DNA from: an uncultured Clostridia bacterium
GTDB taxonomy: Bacteria > Bacillota > Clostridia > Lachnospirales > Lachnospiraceae
DNA length: 30,671 nt
Assembly (NCBI GenBank): GCA_947178015.1
Contig: CAMWWW010000002.1
Location: 1-30,671 of the forward strand
Reading direction: 5' to 3'
Shown here in pieces: positions 8,824-17,240 of the stretch. Position 1 is the stretch's first letter. Each line of letters starts with the position of its first letter. The position numbers and the translations under genes are program-made. Under the pieces are notes generated by a model. That model saw nothing but the letters and a program-made list of their open reading frames with translations. It was not told where the DNA came from and searched no databases.

Positions 8824-8835
8824 AAAAGCGAAAGC

Positions 8836-8915
8836 TTACTATCGGGGCTGTTGCAGTTAAGCTGTGACAGCCCTTCTGCGTTATCGTGCTGCGCGCAGAA
8901 AGCCGATAGAGGGTA
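8836..8915 (+). promoter_or_regulatory. Structured 5' leader, possible three-way junction RNA
   Basis: The closing stem pairs CTATCGG at 8839-8845 with CCGATAG at 8903-8909, extendable by TAC at 8836-8838 with GTA at 8913-8915. Inside are two hairpins. One is 8845-8856 with 8862-8873, up to 12 pairs including two wobbles. The other is TTCTGCG at 8874-8880 with CGCAGAA at 8894-8900. No T-run follows, so it is not an ordinary terminator. It could be a cis-regulatory RNA, a processing site or an mRNA stabiliser between receptor and enzyme genes. The gene's ribosome binding site (GAGGG, 8931-8935) lies just downstream. The function is inferred. Confidence 0.45.
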
Positions 8916-8940
8916 TTGCGGCACAGAAAAGAGGGAAACG

Positions 8941-11900
8941 ATGGACTGGGAACAAGAATGGAACCACCCCACCATGCGCCAGCGAATCAAGCCTTTTTGG
9001 TTTTGGAACGGCGATATGACGGAAGAGGAAATTGATCATCAGCTAAAAGAGATGAAGGAGCAGGGTTTAGGAGGAGCCTTTATCTGTGCTAGACAGGGAC
9101 AGACGATCGCTTATCTTGGAAATCTGTGGTTTGAGCGCATTGCTTTTGCCTGCAAAAAAGCCAAGGAATATGGTCTGGAGGTCTGGCTGTATGATGAATA
9201 TCCATATCCGAGCGGTGTGAGCGGCGGAGAGGTGCTTTTGCGCCATCCTGAGGCGGGACATACCAAGCTCCAGATTCAGGTTGTGGACGCTTTCGGTGGA
9301 GAGGAGACCGAGGCAGATCTAGGCTGGGAGAAGGTAATGTACGCCAAAGCAGTGAGGAAGCAGGAGGACGGAACGCTTGATTGGACGGAGACGATCGATG
9401 TCACAGAGAATATCGGCGTGCTTCAGACGCAGGAGATTTATCAGAAAACAGGGCTTACTGCGTACAATATCAAGCGATTTTTCTCCTATGGACCAAAGCA
9501 TATCTTGCATGTAGTACTTCCCGCGGGCGAATGGAGAATATTTGTCTGCTGCTGTGAGAGATTGAAGGATTTTAAATACTATGGAGGATATTTTGATCCA
9601 TGTAACAAAGATGCCGTTAAAACTTTTATAGAGACAACACATGAGAAGTATCAGAGGACACTGGGGGACGAGATGGGTAGGAGTGTCTATGGTATGTTCT
9701 CCGATGAGGTAGGCCTGCTCGGAAGACTCCCATGGTCGGAGCAGCTGCCACCTTATTTTGAAAAGAGGTATGGATATGATGTCCGTACTGTGCTGGCTGC
9801 CATTGGAGATAAGACGTATCCGGGGGCAGCAAAGATACGATATGAATATTATCAGGCTCTGCATGAGCTGTTTCGTGAAAATTATCATAAACAGTTGGCG
9901 GACTGGTGTAACGAGCATCAGATTCTCTATGCGACGGAGGTGCCTTCCATGCGCCGTTCTACGCAGATTTTCTCTACGGTGCCGGGAGGGGACTGTGCAC
10001 ATGAGAAGCTGGGTAAGTCGCTGGATTGGACCTATGAAAATGACCTGCACAGTTATAGAAGCTGCGCGATGGGCGTAAGTTCAGTAGCAAGGCAGATGGG
10101 CAGAGAATATGCCATGATTGAGAGTTTCCACAGTGTTGGCTGGTCCATGACACTGCAGGATGCCAAGTGGATGTTGGATCTGCTGGCTTCTATGGGCATT
10201 AATTTTTACAATGTGCATGCTTTTTATTATACCATTGATTCAATTACAAAGCATGACGCGCCGCCTTCCCAGTTTTTGCAGAATCCATACTGGAAGCATT
10301 ATCATCTTCTGGCGGATTATGCCGGAAGACTGAGCGCATGGCTTAGCAACACAGATTCTATCCATCATGTTGCCGTGCTTGATCCGGTGGTATCTTACTG
10401 GACGCATCTGGCGAATCCATTTCACAAGTTTGGATATGCTGGCATGGATGGGGAGGAGAAGACAGCTCTTAAGACATTAAAGGATGATTGGATGCATGTG
10501 ATCAAGGAGCTGCGTTATTCTCATATAGGAGCAGATCTGCTGGATACGGAGATACTTGCTATGGCGCGGATAGAAGATGGAAAAATTAAGATTGGAAAGG
10601 CAGAGTATGATACGCTTGTGCTTACGCCCAATACGGCTGTGGAGAGTGCGGCAGCACAGAAGGTAAAGGAGCTGCTGGCATCGGGCGGGCATGTCATTGC
10701 GCTTGGGCTGCTGCCATATGAAACGGTGGATGAAGATGCACATCCAGAGACTACTTGGAAAGAGATATTTGGCGTAGATCGAGATATCTGTGCAGATTAC
10801 TGGAATGGAAAGGGCGCCGGAGTTGAGATCATACAAAAAGATCGCGCCGTGTTTGTATCCACAGCGGGAAGTGTGAAACAGGCGGGAGAGGAAGAAAAAT
10901 GGCTCTCCATCATAGCAAAGGCAGCGCAATGTCCTGTGGAGGTATATACAAAGGAAACCGATCGAAAGAGCTTATTCTCTTCCATTCGGCGAGGAAAAGA
11001 GGGAGAGCTATATATTATGCTCGGCAATTACGAGAGAAACTATGTGGACGCCAACATTTGTCTAAAAGAGGATTACAGCGGTGCATGGTGTATGAGCGTG
11101 GAGGACGGCAGCACCTGCGGCATTGTATTCGATAATCATAAGGTTGAGATTACCTTGGCTCCATTTGAGACAAAGCTGCTTCGGTTTGATCAAAAAGCAG
11201 CACAACCAGAACAGAAGCCTGTACCTGTCATAGAGATTGACACTACCATACCGATGAAGGTGTCAATGCGGGGAGGAAATATCTACCGCATGGAGAATTA
11301 TCAGGTATCCTTGGATCAGAAAAACTGGAAGGAAACAAAGGTGGCAACCTTGATAGAAACCTGCGATGCGACAGGCATCTTATCTGGGGATTCTCTTGTA
11401 TATGAGAGTGAATTTGGCACGCCAAAGGCGGTTCATATAAAATATCCTTTAAAGGTTTATTATAAGACAACCATATTTGTTGAAAAGGTGCCAGAAACAG
11501 CAGGCCTGCTGCTGGATAACCGAACCATTACCGGTGACTTTGTTATTACCATTAATGGACATGCCCTCAATACGATGGATTTTCAGCCCGTTTTTATCAA
11601 TGATCAGAATAATCGGATACACGAGGTTGCCCCATATCTGAAAGAGGGTGAGAATGAGATTGCCGTTGCTGTGACAGCCAAGCACGACTGGGATGGAATA
11701 CGAGATCCGCTGTTTCTTGTGGGATCGTTTGGCGTAAACGGCGGGAAGATTACCACACTTCCAGAAAAAGCGGTGCTTAGGAAAAATTATATCGAAGGAT
11801 TTCCCTATTACAGTGGTGAGTTGCGTTTTTGTGGGACTTTTGACGCGGAGGAAGGCAAAGAGGCAAGGCTGCGCTTAAGCTGCTCCGACGAGATTCATGA

Positions 11901-12093
11901 TTGTTTAGAGGTAATGGTAAATGGAGAATCTCTTGGGGTGCGTGCTTTTGCACCAAACACATGGAGGGTGAGGGAAGGCTTGTTAAAGAAAGAGAATACC
12001 ATAGAGATTATTGAAACCAACACGCTGATCCATATGTTGGAGGGCAGCTATTTTGATTATGAGACACATGAAACAGTACAGATTACAGAATAG
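8941..12093 (+). CDS. GH106-like alpha-L-rhamnosidase family protein, intracellular
   Basis: This is a probable exo-glycosidase of the Glyco_hydro_106 type, whose known members release alpha-L-rhamnose from rhamnogalacturonan side chains or ends. The 1050-residue protein opens with the family block RIKPFWFWNGDMTEEEIDHQL. It has DEYPYPSGVSGG near residues 85-96 and a carboxylate motif FSDE at 253-256, a likely catalytic-region element. The C-terminal third is beta-rich and resembles galactose-binding-like modules. ATG 8941 is preferred over the upstream in-frame TTG because GAGGG at 8931-8935 precedes it and the family block begins soon after. No signal peptide is present. It ends 9 bases before the GH95 gene. 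Many bacterial members of this Pfam family are uncharacterised, so rhamnosidase activity is likely but not certain. Confidence 0.82.
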   Translation: MDWEQEWNHPTMRQRIKPFWFWNGDMTEEEIDHQLKEMKEQGLGGAFICARQGQTIAYLGNLWFERIAFACKKAKEYGLEVWLYDEYPYPSGVSGGEVLLRHPEAGHTKLQIQVVDAFGGEETEADLGWEKVMYAKAVRKQEDGTLDWTETIDVTENIGVLQTQEIYQKTGLTAYNIKRFFSYGPKHILHVVLPAGEWRIFVCCCERLKDFKYYGGYFDPCNKDAVKTFIETTHEKYQRTLGDEMGRSVYGMFSDEVGLLGRLPWSEQLPPYFEKRYGYDVRTVLAAIGDKTYPGAAKIRYEYYQALHELFRENYHKQLADWCNEHQILYATEVPSMRRSTQIFSTVPGGDCAHEKLGKSLDWTYENDLHSYRSCAMGVSSVARQMGREYAMIESFHSVGWSMTLQDAKWMLDLLASMGINFYNVHAFYYTIDSITKHDAPPSQFLQNPYWKHYHLLADYAGRLSAWLSNTDSIHHVAVLDPVVSYWTHLANPFHKFGYAGMDGEEKTALKTLKDDWMHVIKELRYSHIGADLLDTEILAMARIEDGKIKIGKAEYDTLVLTPNTAVESAAAQKVKELLASGGHVIALGLLPYETVDEDAHPETTWKEIFGVDRDICADYWNGKGAGVEIIQKDRAVFVSTAGSVKQAGEEEKWLSIIAKAAQCPVEVYTKETDRKSLFSSIRRGKEGELYIMLGNYERNYVDANICLKEDYSGAWCMSVEDGSTCGIVFDNHKVEITLAPFETKLLRFDQKAAQPEQKPVPVIEIDTTIPMKVSMRGGNIYRMENYQVSLDQKNWKETKVATLIETCDATGILSGDSLVYESEFGTPKAVHIKYPLKVYYKTTIFVEKVPETAGLLLDNRTITGDFVITINGHALNTMDFQPVFINDQNNRIHEVAPYLKEGENEIAVAVTAKHDWDGIRDPLFLVGSFGVNGGKITTLPEKAVLRKNYIEGFPYYSGELRFCGTFDAEEGKEARLRLSCSDEIHDCLEVMVNGESLGVRAFAPNTWRVREGLLKKENTIEIIETNTLIHMLEGSYFDYETHETVQITE

Positions 12094-12102
12094 AGGATAA
12101 AG

Positions 12103-14478
12103 ATGGAACCGTATAGGGTGAATGAGAATACATTAAAACTTAATTACCCTGCTTCTTTCTGGAGGAATATCTGGCGCGAGGCGCTTGTCAGCGGAGACGG
12201 GACGCTTGGCGCCAGTTTCTTTGGAGGCTCAAAATACCAGACGGTTATGGTAAATCACACCGATCTGTGGAGCGGGGGAAAGAATACAACATTGCCTGAT
12301 GTATCACAGGCGCTTGCGCACATGCGCGCAAAAATGGATCAGGGGGAGTATCAGGAGGCGAGCTGGGAGCTGGTTCATAAGCTAAAGGACAAAGGATACG
12401 AGGCTAGGATGGAGACGCCGCTTCCCTTGGGAGATCTCAAAGTAGTGATAGCGCCAAGGGGCACGTTCCGGCAGTATCAAAGGCTGCTTTTTATGGATAC
12501 AGGAGTGGCTGCATCCGAGTGGTTGGACGGAGGAAGCGCCCGTCGAACAGAGGGCTTTGTATCACGAACAGAGCACATGCTTCTGTATCGGATATGTGCA
12601 GATAAGCCAGATCTGGATGTCAATCTCTGGCTGGATATGCATGAAAACGCTGGAGAAAAGCCAAGCGACATCAGGGACTATGTCAAGGCGCATAAAAAAA
12701 GCTGGTCAGAGAACAAGGATTTATTCTATATAGCAGAAAATACAGATACGTCCGCATATGGAATGGCAGCGAGGATATATACGGATGGAATATGCCAAGA
12801 AGAGCCGGAGAATTCGATCCATATCACCAATGCATCCAGCATAGTGGTTGGTCTGGCAATCTTTGTAAAGGGAGAAGCAGAAAAGGAGATTCCGAGACTT
12901 CAAGAGAAATTGGATGCGTTTGACGGCGACTATGACAGGGCGTTGGCAGAGCACGCAGTACTTCACAGATCATTGTATTTCAGCGCAGAATTAAGTTTTG
13001 CCGGCAATCAAAATCGCACGAATGAAGAGCTTTTGCAGAGAGCGTTTACCGAGGAGTCTGAGCCAGAATTGGTCGAAAAGCTGTGGTGGTTTGGGCGTTA
13101 TCTGTTTATCAGTGGGACAAAAAGGGATGGAAATCCATTTCCCCTGTATGGACTGTGGGCGGGAGGCTACCGCCTGCCGTGGCCGCATAATATGGCGAAT
13201 GAAAATATCCAGATGATCTATTGGCACTGCTTTACAGGCAATCTAGCAGAGCTACATGAGGCAGTGTTCCACTATTACAATCAGAGAATGGATAGTTTTC
13301 GGGATAATGCGCGAAAACTGTATGGCTGTCGCGGCATATGGATTCCTGCGGGAACAACGCCGGGCGTGTCTGTGCCATGTCAGATTGTGCCTGTTATTAT
13401 AAATTGGACTGGGGCAGCAGGTTGGCTTGCACAGCACTATATGAAATACGCCGCATATAAAAAAGATAAAACATACATAAAAAAAGAAATCTTGCCTTAC
13501 TTGCTGGAAGTAGCAGAATTTTACCAAGATTTTATAACCTATTATCCCGATGGAAAAATAAAGCTATATCCTAGCGTCTCTCCAGAAAATACGCCGGATA
13601 ATTTTATGCCGCCCAAGGGAGTGCAGATGGCGCATCCCATGCCGACAACTATCAACGCGACAATGGATCTGGCGATAGTAAAAGAATTTTTTACCAATTT
13701 GGAAAAACTGGCGTCCACCTGTGGCTGCTGCGAAGAAAAGTTTCCGCTTTGGAGAAAAATAATAGACGCCATTCCGCCTTACCAGACGAACGAGGAGGGA
13801 GCCATAAAAGAATGGCAGAAGGAAGACTTTGAGGACAATTACAACCACCGTCACCTATCCCATATCTATCCAGTATTTCCGGGGACCGAGATCAACCGTG
13901 TGGATAACCAAAACGAGCTAGAGGGTTATAAAAAAGCGGTCGCACTTAGAAAAATAGATGCCCAGACTGGCTGGTCCATGGCACATATGGCGGCGATCTA
14001 CGCCAGATTTGAGGAGGGCGAGAAAGCGATGGAGTGTCTTGACAATATGGCGAGGGCGTGTTTGCTGCCGAATTTCTTCACCCTTCACAATGATTTTAGA
14101 GGGATGGGAATCACCTTGGATATGGACCCCGCCCCTGTACAGCTTGACGCCATTATGGGCTATGTAAATGGCGTGCAGGAGATGCTTTTCTATGCAGAGC
14201 AGGATCTTATCAAACTCCTTCCAGCGCTGCCAAAGAAGTTGTCCTGCGGGGAGGTAAAAAGATTTCGCTATGCATATGGCAGCGTGGATATGCGCTGGGA
14301 TATAGAAAAAGCGAATTTTCAGGCAAAAATAAGCGCGGCAGCAGAGCACAATGTACGAATAAAATTACCAGAGATATTTGAAGATTATAAGATACATGCA
14401 GAAAAAGCAGAATATACGAAAGAAAATGGAGTATTGATGGTGCATTTTGCATGTAATGGGATTTTGATAATAGAGTGA
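12103..14478 (+). CDS. GH95-family alpha-L-fucosidase or alpha-L-galactosidase, divergent
   Basis: This inverting exo-glycosidase has 791 residues. Features of GH95 include the N-terminal block LVSGDGTLGASFFGG and NEN at 366-368, matching the paired asparagines that activate water. E570 lies in KEW ahead of HRHLSHIYPVFPG, matching the general acid glutamate, and D682 in VQLDA matches the conserved aspartate of the usual FQIDGNFG block. Here that block reads VQLDAIMG, so the conserved GNF is lost. The active site is therefore probably intact but the pocket differs. GH95 includes alpha-L-fucosidases and alpha-L-galactosidases; in a rhamnogalacturonan setting either fits. There is no signal peptide. 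The gene sits 9 bases after the GH106 gene, and 14 bases separate it from the lyase gene, so all three are one transcript. Confidence 0.82.
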   Translation: MEPYRVNENTLKLNYPASFWRNIWREALVSGDGTLGASFFGGSKYQTVMVNHTDLWSGGKNTTLPDVSQALAHMRAKMDQGEYQEASWELVHKLKDKGYEARMETPLPLGDLKVVIAPRGTFRQYQRLLFMDTGVAASEWLDGGSARRTEGFVSRTEHMLLYRICADKPDLDVNLWLDMHENAGEKPSDIRDYVKAHKKSWSENKDLFYIAENTDTSAYGMAARIYTDGICQEEPENSIHITNASSIVVGLAIFVKGEAEKEIPRLQEKLDAFDGDYDRALAEHAVLHRSLYFSAELSFAGNQNRTNEELLQRAFTEESEPELVEKLWWFGRYLFISGTKRDGNPFPLYGLWAGGYRLPWPHNMANENIQMIYWHCFTGNLAELHEAVFHYYNQRMDSFRDNARKLYGCRGIWIPAGTTPGVSVPCQIVPVIINWTGAAGWLAQHYMKYAAYKKDKTYIKKEILPYLLEVAEFYQDFITYYPDGKIKLYPSVSPENTPDNFMPPKGVQMAHPMPTTINATMDLAIVKEFFTNLEKLASTCGCCEEKFPLWRKIIDAIPPYQTNEEGAIKEWQKEDFEDNYNHRHLSHIYPVFPGTEINRVDNQNELEGYKKAVALRKIDAQTGWSMAHMAAIYARFEEGEKAMECLDNMARACLLPNFFTLHNDFRGMGITLDMDPAPVQLDAIMGYVNGVQEMLFYAEQDLIKLLPALPKKLSCGEVKRFRYAYGSVDMRWDIEKANFQAKISAAAEHNVRIKLPEIFEDYKIHAEKAEYTKENGVLMVHFACNGILIIE

Positions 14479-14492
14479 AAGGAAAAAACCAC

Positions 14493-17147
14493 ATGAATCA
14501 AACAATTTGTTTTACAAAAATGGCAAATCGTGCCTTACAGGGTTACGTGACATGGGGCGCACCTTGGAGGAAAGGAGACGTGAAGGCTGATTCAGACTAT
14601 ATTCTCACGGATGAGTTGGGGAAGAGAATTCCTGTTCAAAGCTCCGTCAGTGCATATTGGCCAGACGGGAGTGTGAAATGGAGCCGCCATGCAGCGAAAA
14701 TTGATAGAAATACAACGGAGTTGTTTCTTAGCACAACAGAAAAAACGGAGACAGAACAAGGTTTGGCAAAGGAGCTCTCAGATCAATTTTTGATTGAAGG
14801 ACAGAGAGTACATGCCCTTGTTCCTAAGCAGGGCAGCCAGATTCTAAAAGATTTATGCACAGACGGCAGAGTGACGGCAGAGAGCGGGAGCCTTACTTTG
14901 CTTTTGGAGGAGAGAGAAGAGGAAGCCGGATGTGCTGTGACGAGGCAGGTTCCTTATCTTGGTGTGATTCAGGAAGCGGAGCTTGAGGAAAACGGCACAG
15001 AGAAGGCAGTGATCTGTCTGCGAGGTGTGCACAGGGCGATGCATAGCGAGGAGAAGGAGGCAAGGGAGATTTTTCCTTTTGTACTTCGCCTGACTTTTTA
15101 TAGAGAGAGTGAGAATGTACACATTACCCATACATTTCTTTATGATGGGGAGGAGCAGAGGGATTTTCTTAAGGGGCTTGGAATCCGCTTTCAATGCCCA
15201 TTAAAGGGAGAGGCGTATAATCATCATGTGAAATTTGCCTCTGAGCATGGGTGCTTTCATGAGAGTATGAAATTGTTGCTTACATGGCATCCAAAGCTTC
15301 CGCTTGCATTGTATGAGCGGCAGATAGCAGGAGAAAATTTAGAGCTTGATACGATGGAGGAGCCGCTTGCGGCGGATATTCGACAAGCGTTTGACAATAT
15401 GCCGACATGGAGCAATTATCATATCTGTCAGGATAGTGCGGAGCATTATGCGATTCGAAAGAGGACAAGCTACGAGAATTGTTGTTATCTGGATTGTCAG
15501 CATGGCAGGCGTGCGGCAGGCTGTGCGGCTGTAGCAGGAGAGGACGGCGGCATCGCTGTGGCGCTGCGCGATTTTTGGCAGAAGTATCCGTCTGGCATCT
15601 GGATGGATCGTGTAGATACAGAGAACGCTGAGGTGACAATGTGGCTCTGGACACCGGAGGCAGAGGCGATGGATTATCGCCATTATGATGTCACTGGGTA
15701 TTCGCAATCTTATTATGAGGGGTTTGATGAGCTGGGCGCCGATCCTTATGGTATTGGAAATACAAATGAGATAGAGATTAAGGGCTTTTCGGGTACAATT
15801 CTTTCTGATAACGATCTGCTTAGCTGGAATCAGGAGGTGCAAAAGCCAATGATGCTCTCTGCTTCTCCGAAGTATTATCATGAGGTAGGAGCATTTGGCA
15901 GATGGAGTCTACCCGATTACAGTACGCCGTTCTCTCGCTTTTTGGAGGAGCAGCTTGACAAGGCGGTTGCATTTTATAAAGAAGAGATTGAGACAAGAGG
16001 TTTTTACGGCTTTTATAATTATGGGGATGTGATGCATACCTATGATAAGGTTCGGCATATGTGGCGTTATGATATGGGAGGCTATGCATGGCAGAATACA
16101 GAGCTTGTGCCTACGCTTTGGTTGTGGTATGCTTATCTTAGAAGTGGAAGAGAGGATATTTTTACGCTGGCTGAGGCGATGAGCCGCCATTGTTCAGAGG
16201 TGGATACCTATCATCTTGGTCGGTATAAGGGCATTGGTTCACGCCATAATGTGCGTCACTGGGGCTGTCCATGTAAGGAGGCGCGCATTGGGATGGCAGG
16301 ACATCATCGCTTTTATTATTATCTGACCGGTGACGGAAGGATGGCGGATGTGTTTGAGGATGTGAAAGATGCTGATTTTGCTTTGCTTGAGATAGATCCT
16401 ATGCGGTTTTTCTATAAGAAAGAGAGTATGGTTTATCCGACACATGCCCGCTCAGGCCCCGATTGGTCCAGTTTCTGCTCAAACTGGATGACGGAGTGGG
16501 AGCGTCATCAGAATACGGAATACAGGGATAAGATTAGGACGGGGATTCAAGATTTAAAGAATACGCCCCTTAAACTGATTTCTGGTTCTGATTTTGAATA
16601 CGATCCGAAGAATAGTCATCTAAGATATATTGGAGAGAGGTCAACGGGAGGGTGTCACCTGCAGATTTGTATGGGTGCGTCGCAGGTCTGGATCGAGCTT
16701 GCGTATTTGTTGGAGGATGAGGAGTGGAAGAAGATGATTGCTGATTTTGGGCGATTCTATCTGCTTCCGCCAGAAAAGAAGGAGCGCGTGGCGAAGGGTA
16801 TGTTTGGCAAAAGACAGGCGACTTTCCCTTATATGGCGACAGCAATGACAGCGTTTGGAGCAGAATATTATCAGGATGAGAATCTGGCGCACTGGGTATG
16901 GTATTATCTTCTGGAGGATTTCTTGAAAAAGGACGGCATAAAAGGATTTGAGCCACAGTATCTGGAGAATACGGCGAATCAGAAGCTCTTGAAGGAGATC
17001 CCGTGGATCTCAACCAATTTTGTATCTCAGTGGTGTCTGAATGTGATTATGGCGCTGGAGTTAATAGGAAATTATATGCCAAAGTCGCTTGAGGATATGA
17101 AACAGGATGGGTTTTTAAAGGATTTGGAGTGCGGAAGTATAATATAA
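14493..17147 (+). CDS. PL26-like exo-rhamnogalacturonan lyase family protein
   Basis: This protein resembles the PcRGLX family, whose fungal founder cleaves rhamnogalacturonan-I from its end to give an unsaturated galacturonosyl-rhamnose disaccharide. The 884-residue protein shows the family's N-terminal features, TWGAPWRKGDV then AYWPDGSVKWSRHA (RIFT-barrel domain). A central beta-sandwich follows, with a C-terminal alpha/alpha toroid holding the GHHRFYYYLTGDGRMADVF and THARSGPDWSS blocks. ATG 14493 is chosen because GAAAGGA lies about 10 bases upstream; GTG 14475 has no such site. There is no signal peptide. Its product would feed the GH88 hydrolase downstream. The family is clear, but few bacterial members have been tested, so the precise linkage cut is inferred. 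Confidence 0.8.
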   Translation: MNQTICFTKMANRALQGYVTWGAPWRKGDVKADSDYILTDELGKRIPVQSSVSAYWPDGSVKWSRHAAKIDRNTTELFLSTTEKTETEQGLAKELSDQFLIEGQRVHALVPKQGSQILKDLCTDGRVTAESGSLTLLLEEREEEAGCAVTRQVPYLGVIQEAELEENGTEKAVICLRGVHRAMHSEEKEAREIFPFVLRLTFYRESENVHITHTFLYDGEEQRDFLKGLGIRFQCPLKGEAYNHHVKFASEHGCFHESMKLLLTWHPKLPLALYERQIAGENLELDTMEEPLAADIRQAFDNMPTWSNYHICQDSAEHYAIRKRTSYENCCYLDCQHGRRAAGCAAVAGEDGGIAVALRDFWQKYPSGIWMDRVDTENAEVTMWLWTPEAEAMDYRHYDVTGYSQSYYEGFDELGADPYGIGNTNEIEIKGFSGTILSDNDLLSWNQEVQKPMMLSASPKYYHEVGAFGRWSLPDYSTPFSRFLEEQLDKAVAFYKEEIETRGFYGFYNYGDVMHTYDKVRHMWRYDMGGYAWQNTELVPTLWLWYAYLRSGREDIFTLAEAMSRHCSEVDTYHLGRYKGIGSRHNVRHWGCPCKEARIGMAGHHRFYYYLTGDGRMADVFEDVKDADFALLEIDPMRFFYKKESMVYPTHARSGPDWSSFCSNWMTEWERHQNTEYRDKIRTGIQDLKNTPLKLISGSDFEYDPKNSHLRYIGERSTGGCHLQICMGASQVWIELAYLLEDEEWKKMIADFGRFYLLPPEKKERVAKGMFGKRQATFPYMATAMTAFGAEYYQDENLAHWVWYYLLEDFLKKDGIKGFEPQYLENTANQKLLKEIPWISTNFVSQWCLNVIMALELIGNYMPKSLEDMKQDGFLKDLECGSII

Positions 17148-17234
17148 AAAATATATTTTTCACACGGCAATTTATGTCTGTGCGCTGCTTGCCGCAAAAT
17201 TGCTTTATGCGCTAAAAGCGGCGCAGAAAAGAGG
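17114..17234 (+). promoter_or_regulatory. Second structured leader with possible promoter
   Basis: A TATAAT at 17138-17143 lies at the very end of the PL26 gene, with a weak TTTAAA at 17114-17119 (18-base spacer). The 93-base gap that follows contains mutually exclusive helices. CGGCAA at 17165-17170 can pair with TTGCCG at 17189-17194, or GCAATTT at 17167-17173 can pair with AAATTGC at 17197-17203. GCCGC at 17191-17195 can also pair with GCGGC at 17218-17222. The tail GCGGCGCAGAAAAGAGG at 17218-17234, which includes the ribosome binding site, matches 16 of 17 bases of the tail of the first leader at 8918-8934. The shared tail suggests related control; the promoter is weakly supported. Confidence 0.35.
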
Positions 17235-17240
17235 ATTATA

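Noticed and set aside
8845..8873. Hairpin after the solute-binding gene considered as a terminator
   Set aside because: It is followed by TTCTGCG rather than a T-run, and it fits better as one arm of the larger leader structure.
9319..10050. Long minus-strand open frame opposite the GH106 gene
   Set aside because: It lies entirely within a well-supported gene, has no family features, and is a shadow frame.
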